Assembly: GCA_040255215.1 (NCBI GenBank) | Contig: JBDZUM010000061.1 | Coordinates: forward strand, 1 to 23,159 | DNA length: 23,159 bases | Direction: 5' to 3' | Source of the DNA: JAQSWP01 sp040255215 | Lineage (GTDB): Bacteria > Pseudomonadota > Alphaproteobacteria > Reyranellales > JAQSWP01 | Part shown: positions 1-7,525 of the stretch, in pieces | Position numbering within the stretch: the first letter of the stretch is position 1 | Layout: every line of letters begins with the position of its first letter | Translations under genes and position numbers: made by a program | The notes under the pieces: generated by a model | What the model was told of the DNA's origin: nothing | The model's input: only the letters and a program-made list of their open reading frames with translations | Databases searched by the model: none

Positions 1-189
1 CGGCCGGGCAATTACCTCGGCCTGTGCGCGCTCAGCCTGCCGGCGGGATTGTCGGGCGGATTGCCGGTCGGGGTGCAGATCGTCGGGCGGCCGTTCGACG
101 AGGCTGGCGTGCTGCGTATCGGCCGGGCCTACGAGAAGGTCACGGATTTCGTCGCGGCAAGACCGGATCTCAAGGCGCTGGGTCTTTAG
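1..189 (+). CDS. amidase family protein, C-terminal fragment (gene cut by window start)
   Basis: Reading frame 1 is open from the first base to a TAG stop at 187-189 and gives 62 residues. The segment with NYLGLCALSLPAG followed by LPVGVQIVGRPFDE is the conserved C-terminal end of amidase signature enzymes (GatA, aspartyl/glutamyl-tRNA amidotransferase subunit A, and related amide hydrolases). These enzymes hydrolyse amides through a Ser-Ser-Lys triad, which lies upstream and outside the window. The fragment cannot say whether the protein is a true GatA or a catabolic amidase; the second is commoner for isolated genes in such genomes. Its last 20 bases overlap the 3' end of the convergent DMT transporter gene. 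Confidence 0.85.
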   Translation, partial: RPGNYLGLCALSLPAGLSGGLPVGVQIVGRPFDEAGVLRIGRAYEKVTDFVAARPDLKALGL

Positions 190-1099
190 CGCGTCGGGTT
201 TCGCGCCAGACGATGAAGATGCCGCTGGCGACGATGATGGCCGAGCCGACCCAGACCCACAGATCGGGAAAGGTCGTGAACACCACGAAATCGAAGATCG
301 CCGCGCCGAGGATCTGGGCGTAGTTGAACGGCGAGACGATGCTGGCCGGCGCCAGCGCCAGCGCATGCGCGATGCAATAATGGCTGAAGCCGCCGATGAC
401 GCCCATGCCGCAGAACATCAGCACGTCGATCAGAGACATCGGCGTGATCCAGAAGAACGGCACGATCAGGCTCATCACGGCGGTGCTCAGCACGACGCTG
501 TAGACGGCGGTGGTCTCCGGCGTGTCGCTGCCGGAGATGCGACGCATGACGATCTGGTAGAGCGCGTAGGTCGTCGCACTGCCCAGCACCAGCAGCACCG
601 CGGGATGGAACAGCGCGCTGCCGGGACGCATGACGATCAGCATGCCGATGAAGCCGGCGACGACGGCGGCCCAGCGCGGCAGGCCGACCTTCTCCCCAAG
701 CAGCACCGCCGACAGCAGCGTGACGATCAGTGGCGCGGTGAAGATGATGGCCGACGCATTGGCCAGCGGAATGAATTCGAGCGCGACGAACATCATGGCC
801 GTCGAGACCAGCAGCAGCAGCGAGATGCTCATCTGGCTCCACGGCCGGCGGCAGCGCAGCAGCGGCACCAGCCCGACGCGCGGCACCAGCAGCGCCAGCA
901 GGAACACCAGATGGCTGGCGTTGCGCGCCCAGACGATCTGCGTCGGGTGGTAGTCGACGATCAGGACCTTGGCGAAGCCGTTCATGACGGGAAACAGCAT
1001 CGCCGCCAGGCACATCAGCAGCACCCCGCGCAGGATCCGCTTGCGATGTTCGGCATCGGAGAAGGGCTGCGGGGCAGCGCCGGATAAACGCTCGTTCAC
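170..1099 (-). CDS. DMT superfamily (EamA-type) inner-membrane transporter
   Basis: The 309-residue protein has about ten hydrophobic segments arranged as two EamA repeats, the usual size and topology of drug/metabolite transporters (RhaT/YdcZ-like, often annotated as S-adenosylmethionine or metabolite exporters). Recognisable pieces are FVALEFIPLANASAIIF with LLGEKVGLPRWAAVVAGFIG in repeat 1, and HALALAPASIVSPFNYAQIL in repeat 2. I chose the GTG at 1099 because the first in-frame ATG, near 1015, would cut into the first membrane helix; no clear Shine-Dalgarno supports it, so the start is uncertain. The frame stays open far upstream, but that part shadows the iron permease gene. The 3' end overlaps the convergent amidase by 20 bp. 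The substrate cannot be predicted. Confidence 0.85.
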   Translation of the reverse strand: MNERLSGAAPQPFSDAEHRKRILRGVLLMCLAAMLFPVMNGFAKVLIVDYHPTQIVWARNASHLVFLLALLVPRVGLVPLLRCRRPWSQMSISLLLLVSTAMMFVALEFIPLANASAIIFTAPLIVTLLSAVLLGEKVGLPRWAAVVAGFIGMLIVMRPGSALFHPAVLLVLGSATTYALYQIVMRRISGSDTPETTAVYSVVLSTAVMSLIVPFFWITPMSLIDVLMFCGMGVIGGFSHYCIAHALALAPASIVSPFNYAQILGAAIFDFVVFTTFPDLWVWVGSAIIVASGIFIVWRETRRAKDPAP

Positions 1100-1197
1100 G
1101 GCGTCAGTATAGGTGGCCGCCGCGGCCTGTCGACCGGCGCCGACGCCTTGGCCGCATGCCGGAACGGCAGGGCTCGGCCGATCCGTCAGGCGGCCAG

Positions 1198-1671
1198 TCA
1201 GTCGGTTCGACCCGGCAGCATGTCCTGGATGGCGTCGTGCGTGTCGGGATCGAACGGATTGAGCCGCGGCTTGTCGGTGTCGGTGCGCCCGGCCCGTGCC
1301 TGCTCGCGCGCGAGATGGGCGAGCTTGCTGTAATGGGCATGCACCGTCTCGATCTCCTCCTCCGTCAGCTCCTGCAGGTCGAGCATGGCGTTGTGCGCGC
1401 CCCTGGTGGCGCGGATCAGTTCGTCGAGCTTGAGCTGCAGGGCGGCGGTGTCGCGGTTCTGGGTGGCCTGGATGAGGAACACCATCAGGAAAGTTACGAT
1501 GGTGGTGCCGGTGTTGATGACCAGCTGCCAGGTGTCGGAGAAGCCGAAAAGCGGGCCGCTGACCGCCCAGGCCACGATGATGCCGACGGCGATGCAGAAG
1601 GTCAGCGGCCGGCCGCTGAGCTGAGCCACCTTGCGCGTCGCGCGCGCGAAAAGACCTGCCGCCATCGCCAT
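1198..1671 (-). CDS. low-affinity iron permease family protein
   Basis: The product has 157 residues: a short basic N-terminus, two membrane helices at about residues 22-40 and 46-68, then a charged cytoplasmic tail. The block from NTGTTIVTFLMVFLIQATQN through ALQLKLDELI is the hallmark of the Iron_permease family (the bacterial relatives of yeast Fet4). Bacterial members are small, and their transport role is mostly assigned by homology, so iron uptake is an inference. The ATG at 1671 is preferred over the one at 1665 because GGGAGG sits six bases upstream of it. It lies 59 bp downstream of the nickel/cobalt transporter gene on the same strand and could be read with it; both concern metals. 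Confidence 0.8.
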   Translation of the reverse strand: MAMAAGLFARATRKVAQLSGRPLTFCIAVGIIVAWAVSGPLFGFSDTWQLVINTGTTIVTFLMVFLIQATQNRDTAALQLKLDELIRATRGAHNAMLDLQELTEEEIETVHAHYSKLAHLAREQARAGRTDTDKPRLNPFDPDTHDAIQDMLPGRTD

Positions 1672-1730
1672 TGAATGCCTCCCGACAAGCGTTTGCCGAA
1701 CGGCCGGTCGCGCCGGCGGTTCCCTGGAAA

Positions 1731-2675
1731 CTAGATGGGCGGGCCTTCGAGTGCTGCAACCAGCATCAACGTGCCGACGACGGAGACCAGCAGACCGCCC
1801 GCCACGGTCAGGCCGCGCTGCAGCCAGGCCGGGGAGCCGCGATCGACGAAGCGCAGGCGCAACGCCACGGCCGCGAAACCCAGCGCAATGAGTGTCAGTG
1901 CCATGCCCACCGCGATCGACAGCGTCGCCGCCAGACCGACCAGCAGCACGCCATTGGCAAGGGCGAACAGCAGCAGGATCATCGAACCGCTGCAGGGCAC
2001 CGCACCGGCCACGGTCAGCATGCCTAGCATGGCGTCGGGCTTCAGGAACTGGCGCAGCCGCCCGGTCCAGCCCGTCGCGGCGGCCGGATGAGCATGGTCG
2101 TGGTGATCGTGCGCATGTCCATGATCGTGATCATGGGCATGGCAATGCGGATCGCCGCGCAGACCGGCGATCAGCCGCCACAGGCCGATGGCGACGATCA
2201 GGCCGTAGGCGATGACCTCGACCGTGCGCGCCTGGCCGACGATCTCCATCGAGGCGCCGCCCAGCACGAAGGCCAGCACCAGCACGATGAGAACGGCGGA
2301 AATCGTGTGGCCGAGAGCGATCCAGCTGCCGGCAAAGATCGCCGCCGACCAGTGGCGCGAACGGTCCATGAAATAGGCGGCGACGACGGCCTTGCCGTGG
2401 CCCGGGCCGAGCGCGTGCAGCACGCCGTAGCCGAACCCCAGGGCGAGCAGCGCCAGCACCGCCGGCAGACCTTCCCCGCGCCTGATGTTGCGCACCTCGG
2501 TCGACAAGGCGCGGTTGATGCGGCTCTGCCAGCGGGCGACCTGGGCGACCACGGCATCGATCGTCTCGCCGACGGCCAGCGGCGCGCCGCCGGTCGGCGC
2601 CGCTCGCGCGTCGCCTTGCGACAACAGGCCGCCGCACAGCAGGAGCACGGCCAGCAGGATCGCCCGCAGCGTCAT
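1731..2675 (-). CDS. NicO/RcnA-type nickel/cobalt transporter
   Basis: This is a 314-residue integral membrane protein, preceded by a signal-like hydrophobic N-terminus. Family marks are HALGPGHGKA at residues 88-97 and GAVPCSG at 224-230 (usually PCP or PCS in the family). Residues 177-196 form a cytoplasmic or periplasmic loop in which half the residues are histidine, alternating with Asp, Ala and Gly, a likely Ni/Co/Zn buffer site. RcnA relatives export Ni2+ or Co2+; others import, so direction is not certain. The start ATG overlaps the stop of the DUF1007 gene by four bases (ATGA), implying translational coupling. DUF1007 plus NicO is a recurrent gene pair in proteobacteria. Confidence 0.9.
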   Translation of the reverse strand: MTLRAILLAVLLLCGGLLSQGDARAAPTGGAPLAVGETIDAVVAQVARWQSRINRALSTEVRNIRRGEGLPAVLALLALGFGYGVLHALGPGHGKAVVAAYFMDRSRHWSAAIFAGSWIALGHTISAVLIVLVLAFVLGGASMEIVGQARTVEVIAYGLIVAIGLWRLIAGLRGDPHCHAHDHDHGHAHDHHDHAHPAAATGWTGRLRQFLKPDAMLGMLTVAGAVPCSGSMILLLFALANGVLLVGLAATLSIAVGMALTLIALGFAAVALRLRFVDRGSPAWLQRGLTVAGGLLVSVVGTLMLVAALEGPPI

Positions 2676-3241
2676 TGCGAGGCCACCTGGCAGAACACGA
2701 CGTCGCGCATGTAGTCGCCCCAGGTCTTGTCCTTGACCGTTTCCGGCTTGCCGATGCGGCACGCGACGGCGCCTTTGGCCGCCTCGGGCTGTTTCGGATC
2801 GGCTTCCATGGCGATGTAGTATTGCGGATCGTGCGCCGAGGCCTCGAGGATGCGCACCGGCTTCGGCAGGACGATGGTGAATTCGTAGGTGACGATCTCG
2901 TCGGCGGCGCTGGCGGTGAAGCCGTCGGCTTTCGGCGCCCGCCACTCGACGCCGTCGAGCTTGAAGGTGGTGTAGAAACCGCTGTCGGCGGTGTTGGTCA
3001 GGACGCGCTTGGCCAGCTCGTCGATTTCCGGCTGTGATAGCTTGCCGTTGTGGTCGCGATCGATCGTGCCCAGCACCAGCGAACTGTAGAGATCGTCGAA
3101 GCGCCAGTGCAGCACCACCGAGGCGATCGCGCCGTCCTTGAGCTGCGGCACGATCAGGTACTGGATGAAGACGTGCGGATGGGCCTGGGCCCGCCATGGC
3201 AGTGCGGCCAGCAGCAATGCCAGGAGGACCGCCGCGCGCAT
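2672..3241 (-). CDS. DUF1007 family exported protein, partner of the nickel/cobalt transporter
   Basis: The 189-residue protein begins with a clear signal peptide (cleavage predicted after QA at residue 20), leaving a mature N-terminus HPHVFI, which is characteristic of DUF1007. Residues 61-72 match a calcium-binding EF-hand loop: D61, D63, N65, K67, S69 and E72 occupy the canonical positions, and G66 is present. It is probably a periplasmic metal-binding or accessory protein for the NicO transporter whose gene overlaps it by four bases. The upstream thioesterase stop codon directly abuts its ATG. The function of DUF1007 is not established; the metal role rests on gene pairing and on the exposed histidines. 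Confidence 0.85.
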   Translation of the reverse strand: MRAAVLLALLLAALPWRAQAHPHVFIQYLIVPQLKDGAIASVVLHWRFDDLYSSLVLGTIDRDHNGKLSQPEIDELAKRVLTNTADSGFYTTFKLDGVEWRAPKADGFTASAADEIVTYEFTIVLPKPVRILEASAHDPQYYIAMEADPKQPEAAKGAVACRIGKPETVKDKTWGDYMRDVVFCQVASQ

Positions 3242-3703
3242 CTAGCTTCCCCTGGCCGCCGTCGCGGGCCGTTTGCCGCCGGGTTTGGGAATGGGCCGCG
3301 GCCGGCCCTCCTTGTCGATGGCGACGAACACGAAGGTGCCTTCGGTGACCTTGATCGGCTCGGGATCGAGGCGGCGCTGCACGATGGTTTCGAGCTTCAC
3401 CGTCACCGACGTGTTGCCCAGCCGCTCGATGTCGCAATAGATGCTGACCACGTCGCCGACCTTGATCGGCTTGTTGAAGGTCATGCCGGCGACCGCGACG
3501 GTGGCGACACGGCCCTGGGCGGCGCGCGCGGCGGTGATGCCGCCGGCGATGTCCATCTGCGCCATGACCCAGCCGCCGAAGATGTCGCCATTGCCGTTCA
3601 TGTCGGCCGGCGACGGGGCGGTGCGGATGACCGGATCGCGGCCGGGCTTGATTTCCTCGACCTCAGTCTTGGTTTCGGCCGGTTTGCGGGCGGAACGGGC
3701 CAT
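3242..3703 (-). CDS. acyl-CoA thioesterase, YciA-like hotdog fold
   Basis: The 153-residue protein is a single hotdog (4HBT) domain. The segment NGNGDIFGGWVMAQMD at residues 36-51 holds the family's catalytic aspartate (D40), and VAVAGMTFNKPIKVGDVV follows as in YciA. Such cytosolic enzymes hydrolyse a broad range of acyl-CoAs, probably to control CoA pools. About 20 Lys/Arg/Glu-rich residues precede the domain. The tail from residue 134 is basic and Pro/Gly-rich and is unlikely to be part of the fold. GGGGAAG lies upstream of the ATG. It is the first gene of a minus-strand run with DUF1007 and nicO, but no functional link to metal export is evident. It is divergent from parE. Confidence 0.9.
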   Translation of the reverse strand: MARSARKPAETKTEVEEIKPGRDPVIRTAPSPADMNGNGDIFGGWVMAQMDIAGGITAARAAQGRVATVAVAGMTFNKPIKVGDVVSIYCDIERLGNTSVTVKLETIVQRRLDPEPIKVTEGTFVFVAIDKEGRPRPIPKPGGKRPATAARGS

Positions 3704-3807
3704 GCGGCTTCCCCTTTGCCTTCATCTTGTGATACGACCGGCCAACACCTACCATATAAGCCGAAATACGGCCAGTTTTCGCGGATTCGCAGGGGTTAGC
3801 AGCAGTA
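3704..3807. promoter_or_regulatory. divergent promoter region between thioesterase operon and parE
   Basis: This 104-bp gap separates two divergently read genes, so it must contain both promoters unless one gene is read from further away. It is distinctly more AT-rich than its surroundings around 3745-3785. TATAAG at 3755-3760 is a plausible -10 element toward parE, but I see no well-spaced -35. AGGGG at 3791-3795 may be a weak ribosome site for parE. No operator palindrome stands out. Confidence 0.4.
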
Positions 3808-5808
3808 ATGGCGGGCAAGGCGAAGGATCTGTTCTCGGACGCCCCCAAGGGCAAGAACGCGGCCTATACGGCGCGCGACATCGAGGTGCTGGAAGGGCTG
3901 GAGCCGGTGCGCCGGCGGCCGGGCATGTATATCGGCGGCACCGACGAGCGGGCCATGCACCATCTGGTCGCCGAGGTCCTCGACAACGCCATGGACGAGG
4001 CGGTGGCCGGCCATGCGAGCGTCATCGAATTGACGCTCGAAAAGGGCAACTGGGTCACCGTCACCGACAACGGCCGCGGCATCCCGACCGACCCGCATCC
4101 GAAGTTCAAGAGCAAGTCGGCGCTGGAAGTCATCATGACCACGCTGCATTCCGGCGGGAAGTTCGGCGGCAAGGCCTATTCGACCTCGGGCGGCCTGCAT
4201 GGCGTCGGCGTCTCGGTGGTCAACGCGCTGTCGGACGAACTGGTGGTGGAAGTCGCGCGCGACCGGCAGCTCTGGGAACAGCGCTTCAGCCGCGGCGCGG
4301 CCAAGTCCAAGCTCAAGAACATGGGCGCCGCGCGCAACCGGCGCGGCACGTCGGTGCGGTTCCACCCCGATGAGCAGATCTTCGGCGACAAGGCGGAGTT
4401 CTCGCCGGCCCGGCTTTACAGCATGGCGCGCTCGAAGGCCTATCTGTTCCGCGGCGTCGAGATCCGCTGGCAATGCGATGCCGCGTTGCTCGGCAGGAAA
4501 GACGACACGCCGGAGAAAGAGAGCTTCCATTTCGAAGGCGGCCTGACCGATTACCTGAAGAGCGAAATCGGCGAGCGCCCCACGCTGACGCCCGCGCCCT
4601 TCCATGGCGAAGCTGCGACGGATCAGGACGGCAAGGTCGAATGGGCGGTGTGGTGGCCGACCGACGGCGAAGGCTTCATCCGCTCCTACGCCAACACGGT
4701 GCATACGCCGGAAGGCGGCACGCACGAGGCGGGATTGCGGGCGGCGCTGACCAAGGGGCTGAAGCGCTATGGCGAGCTGACCGGCAACCGCAAGGCGGCG
4801 CAGATCACCGCCGACGATGTGATGGAAGGCTCGGCCGGGCTGCTGTCGCTGTTCATCCGCGAGCCGCAATTCCAGGGCCAGACCAAGGAGAAGCTGGTGA
4901 CGGTCGATGCCGCGCGCATGGTCGAGGGCGTGGTCGGCGACCATTTCGATCACTGGCTGGGCGGCGATCCGGAAAGCGCCAACGCGCTGCTCGAGGCCAT
5001 CATCGACCGGCTCGAGGAGAGGCTGCGGCGCAAGCAGGACAAGGAACAGCAACGCAAGACGGCGACACGCAAGCTGCGCCTGCCGGGCAAGCTGGCCGAC
5101 TGCACCGCCTCCTCGTCCAAGGGTACGGAGATATTCCTGGTCGAGGGCGATTCGGCCGGCGGCTCGGCCAAGCAGGCGCGCAACCGCAATACCCAGGCCG
5201 TGCTGCCGCTGCGCGGCAAGATCCTCAACGTCGCCTCCGCCTCGGCCGAAAAGCTGCGCGAGAACCAGGAGGTCGCCGACCTGATCCTGGCGCTGGGCTG
5301 CGGCACGGGCGCCAACTACAACGACGAGAAGCTGCGCTACGAGCGGGTGGTGATCATGACCGACGCCGACGTCGACGGCGCGCATATCGCCTCGCTGCTG
5401 ATGACGTTCTTCTATCGCGCGATGCCGAAGCTGATCGAGAACGGCCATCTCTATCTCGCCCAGCCGCCGCTCTACCGGCTGGTGCGCGGCGCCAACTCGG
5501 TCTACGCGCGCGACGACAAGCATCGCGAGGAGCTGATGGCGACGACGTTTAAGGGCAACGGCAAGGTCGAGGTCAGCCGCTTCAAAGGCCTGGGCGAAAT
5601 GCTGCCCAACCAGTTGCGCGACACGACCATGGACCCGGCCAAACGCAGCCTGCTGCGGGTCGGCATCCCGCAGGCCAAGGACGAGGCCGAACGCCGGGAA
5701 AGCATGCGCACGGCCCGGCTGGTCGAGGACCTGATGGGCCGCAAGCCGGAGAAGCGCTTCGCTTTCATCCAGGAAAACGCCCAGTTCGCCCGGGATCTGG
5801 ACGTCTGA
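3808..5808 (+). CDS. parE: DNA topoisomerase IV subunit B (ParE)
   Basis: The 666-residue protein is the ATPase subunit of topoisomerase IV, which decatenates daughter chromosomes together with ParC. In the GHKL ATPase domain EVLDNAMDEA supplies the catalytic glutamate E56 and N60, and TDNGRGIP lies at 86-93. STSGGLHGVGVSVVNAL at 125-141 is the ATP lid. The TOPRIM domain shows EIFLVEGDSAGGSAKQARNR from residue 441 (E446) and DADVDGA with metal ligands D519, D521 and D523. The length, the ITADDVMEGSAGLLSLFI segment and the C-terminal end favour ParE over GyrB. ParC is not in the window. All key residues are intact, and nothing marks an unusual drug-target variant. Confidence 0.96.
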   Translation: MAGKAKDLFSDAPKGKNAAYTARDIEVLEGLEPVRRRPGMYIGGTDERAMHHLVAEVLDNAMDEAVAGHASVIELTLEKGNWVTVTDNGRGIPTDPHPKFKSKSALEVIMTTLHSGGKFGGKAYSTSGGLHGVGVSVVNALSDELVVEVARDRQLWEQRFSRGAAKSKLKNMGAARNRRGTSVRFHPDEQIFGDKAEFSPARLYSMARSKAYLFRGVEIRWQCDAALLGRKDDTPEKESFHFEGGLTDYLKSEIGERPTLTPAPFHGEAATDQDGKVEWAVWWPTDGEGFIRSYANTVHTPEGGTHEAGLRAALTKGLKRYGELTGNRKAAQITADDVMEGSAGLLSLFIREPQFQGQTKEKLVTVDAARMVEGVVGDHFDHWLGGDPESANALLEAIIDRLEERLRRKQDKEQQRKTATRKLRLPGKLADCTASSSKGTEIFLVEGDSAGGSAKQARNRNTQAVLPLRGKILNVASASAEKLRENQEVADLILALGCGTGANYNDEKLRYERVVIMTDADVDGAHIASLLMTFFYRAMPKLIENGHLYLAQPPLYRLVRGANSVYARDDKHREELMATTFKGNGKVEVSRFKGLGEMLPNQLRDTTMDPAKRSLLRVGIPQAKDEAERRESMRTARLVEDLMGRKPEKRFAFIQENAQFARDLDV

Positions 5809-5864
5809 CCGGTCGTTATCGAGGAAGCCTTATTTCCGCCGCCAAGCGGCAGGTAGAATCGATC

Positions 5865-6440
5865 ATGAGCCTGAAAAAGACCCTGTTCCACGTGGCCTTC
5901 GCGGCCGGCCTGGCGATGGCGGCAGCCACGGCATCGGCCGCCGTCATCACGCATGAGGAAGTCCATATCCGCTACACCTGGGAGGAGTTCTTCGCCGCCG
6001 CCGACGGCAAGGAGTTCCTGGTCCAGATCCGCGGCAATCCCTTCGCCATGCCGCAGGAGGCCTTCGAGAAGGCCCTGCTGGCCAAGTTGCAGGCCCGCTC
6101 GGTCGGTCCCAAGACGACCTGGACGACGACGCCCGGCGAAACCCCGCCGGCCAAGGCCTACCGGCTGGTGCTGGTGTTCGGCGCCGGCAGCCAGCTCGGC
6201 AGCACGCTGTGCGAGGAGCTCGACAGCATCAAGCCGCCGCCGACCGCCGTTCCGGGCAGCGTCAACGTCGCCGCCGCCTACTGCCGCAGCTACCAGCCGA
6301 TGACCGAGGCTTTCGCCCGCACCGACGCCAGCCAGCCGGACGACCGGGCCTTTGAGCGCCTGGTTTCGGAGCTGATGGCGGTGCTTTTCCCCCGCAAGCC
6401 CGGATTGCTTCTTGACCGCGGCGGGATCTGGGACGATTGA
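5865..6440 (+). CDS. exported protein of unknown function
   Basis: I do not recognise this 191-residue protein. It has a good Sec signal peptide (KK, hydrophobic core, cleavage near ASA at residue 25), so the mature protein is probably periplasmic. The mature part is rich in charged residues at first, has a Pro/Thr-rich stretch around residues 88-97, and contains only two cysteines, C116 and C140, which could form a disulfide. There is no lipobox and no second membrane segment. A weak AGG precedes the ATG. It sits 56 bp after parE and only 10 bp before pyrD, so it is likely co-transcribed with pyrD, but neither neighbour suggests a role. Confidence 0.8.
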   Translation: MSLKKTLFHVAFAAGLAMAAATASAAVITHEEVHIRYTWEEFFAAADGKEFLVQIRGNPFAMPQEAFEKALLAKLQARSVGPKTTWTTTPGETPPAKAYRLVLVFGAGSQLGSTLCEELDSIKPPPTAVPGSVNVAAAYCRSYQPMTEAFARTDASQPDDRAFERLVSELMAVLFPRKPGLLLDRGGIWDD

Positions 6441-6450
6441 TACGGGCGTC

Positions 6451-7521
6451 ATGCTGGATTTCTATCCGCTGCTCCGCCCTGCCCTGCCTCTGATCGACGC
6501 CGAACAAGGCCATCGCATCGCCCTTTGGGCGTTGCGCAACGGCCTGCTGCGGCCCGAGACCGATCCCGACGACCCTGTGCTGACCACCTCGCTGCTGGGC
6601 CGGATCCTGCACAATCCGATCGGGCTGGCGGCCGGCTTCGACAAGAACGCCGTGGTGGTGAACGCCACCCAGGCCATGGGGTTCGGCTTCATCGAGATCG
6701 GCGGGGTGACGCCCCGGCCGCAAACGGGCAATCCCCGGCCGCGCCTGTTCCGCCTCAGCGAGGACGAGGCGGTGATCAACCGCATGGGCTTCAACAACGA
6801 CGGCATGGACGTCATCGCCGCCCGCCTGAACGGCCGAGACCGCAATGCCGGCATGATCGGCGTCAACATGGCCAGTAACAGCGACAGCACCGACCCGGCC
6901 GGGGATTTCGACCGGCTGGTGGCGAAGTTCACGCCGCTGGCCGACTACATGACCATCGACATTTCCTGCCCCAACACGCCCAATGGCAAAGTGTTCCAGT
7001 CGAAGCAGCCGCTGGCCGAGTTGCTGGAGCGGCTGAAGACGACGCGGGCGCGGGTGGCGGCCGAGCAGCAGGTGTCGGCGCCGCCGATGCTGATCAAGTC
7101 CGCGCCGGACCTGACCGACCAGGAGAAGCAGGACATCGCCCAGGTGGCGCTGGCGTCCGGCATCGACGGTATGATCGTTTCCAACACCACCATCGCGCGG
7201 CCGGCCTCGCTGCGCAGCCGCCATCGCAGCGAACGCGGCGGCCTGAGCGGCCGGCCGGTGTTCGAGATGTCGACCCGGCTGCTGGCGGAGATGTATCGGC
7301 TGACCGAGGGACGCCTGCCCCTGATCGGGGTCGGCGGCATCGCCAACGCCGCCGACGCCTACGAGAAGATTCGCCAGGGCGCCTGCGCCGTGCAGCTCTA
7401 CAGCGCGCTGGTGTTCCAGGGTCCGGGGCTGGTGCATCGCATGAAGCACGACCTGGCCGTGCTGCTGAAGCGCGACGGCTTCGCCAGCGTCGGCGCCGCT
7501 GTCGGCGCCGCTCACCGCTGA
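6451..7521 (+). CDS. pyrD: dihydroorotate dehydrogenase, class-2-like (PyrD)
   Basis: The 356-residue enzyme oxidises dihydroorotate to orotate in pyrimidine synthesis; class 2 members are membrane-associated and pass electrons to quinone. The N-terminal amphipathic extension MLDFYPLLRPALPLID and the body (GLAAGFDKNA with K65, EIGGVTPRPQ, INRMGFNNDG, GLSGRPVF, IGVGGI) align with E. coli PyrD throughout. The odd point is ISCPNTP at 171-177: the class-2 catalytic serine (Ser175 in E. coli) is replaced by Cys173, as in class-1 enzymes. I chose the ATG at 6451, which gives the family N-terminus and avoids the overlap made by the in-frame ATG at 6412. The last residues contain a 12-bp tandem duplication. 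Confidence 0.95.
   Translation: MLDFYPLLRPALPLIDAEQGHRIALWALRNGLLRPETDPDDPVLTTSLLGRILHNPIGLAAGFDKNAVVVNATQAMGFGFIEIGGVTPRPQTGNPRPRLFRLSEDEAVINRMGFNNDGMDVIAARLNGRDRNAGMIGVNMASNSDSTDPAGDFDRLVAKFTPLADYMTIDISCPNTPNGKVFQSKQPLAELLERLKTTRARVAAEQQVSAPPMLIKSAPDLTDQEKQDIAQVALASGIDGMIVSNTTIARPASLRSRHRSERGGLSGRPVFEMSTRLLAEMYRLTEGRLPLIGVGGIANAADAYEKIRQGACAVQLYSALVFQGPGLVHRMKHDLAVLLKRDGFASVGAAVGAAHR
7489..7512 (+). repeat. perfect tandem 12-bp duplication at the 3' end of pyrD
   Basis: GTCGGCGCCGCT occurs twice without interruption at 7489-7500 and 7501-7512 and encodes VGAA-VGAA just before the pyrD stop. It is in frame and lies beyond the conserved barrel, so it should be neutral. It looks like a simple slippage product. 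Confidence 0.9.
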
Positions 7522-7525
7522 AGAC

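Noticed and set aside
1703..1717. Small GCCGG/CCGGC hairpin between nicO and the iron permease gene
   Set aside because: Only five pairs and no T-run; common by chance at this GC content.
2101..2148. CAT/TGATCG-rich repetitive stretch resembling a tandem DNA repeat
   Set aside because: It simply encodes the His/Asp-rich loop of the NicO transporter; the units are irregular and there is no separate repeat element.
1760..3437. In-frame upstream extension of the nicO frame through the DUF1007 and thioesterase genes
   Set aside because: The upstream part is the shifted reading of two real genes with their own starts, ribosome sites and motifs; NicO begins at its signal-like ATG at 2675.
3796..5523. 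Long minus-strand open frame (575 codons) opposite parE
   Set aside because: It is the antisense shadow of parE: the plus strand has intact GHKL and TOPRIM motifs, while the minus product is low-complexity, rich in Arg, Ala, His and Gln, and matches no family.
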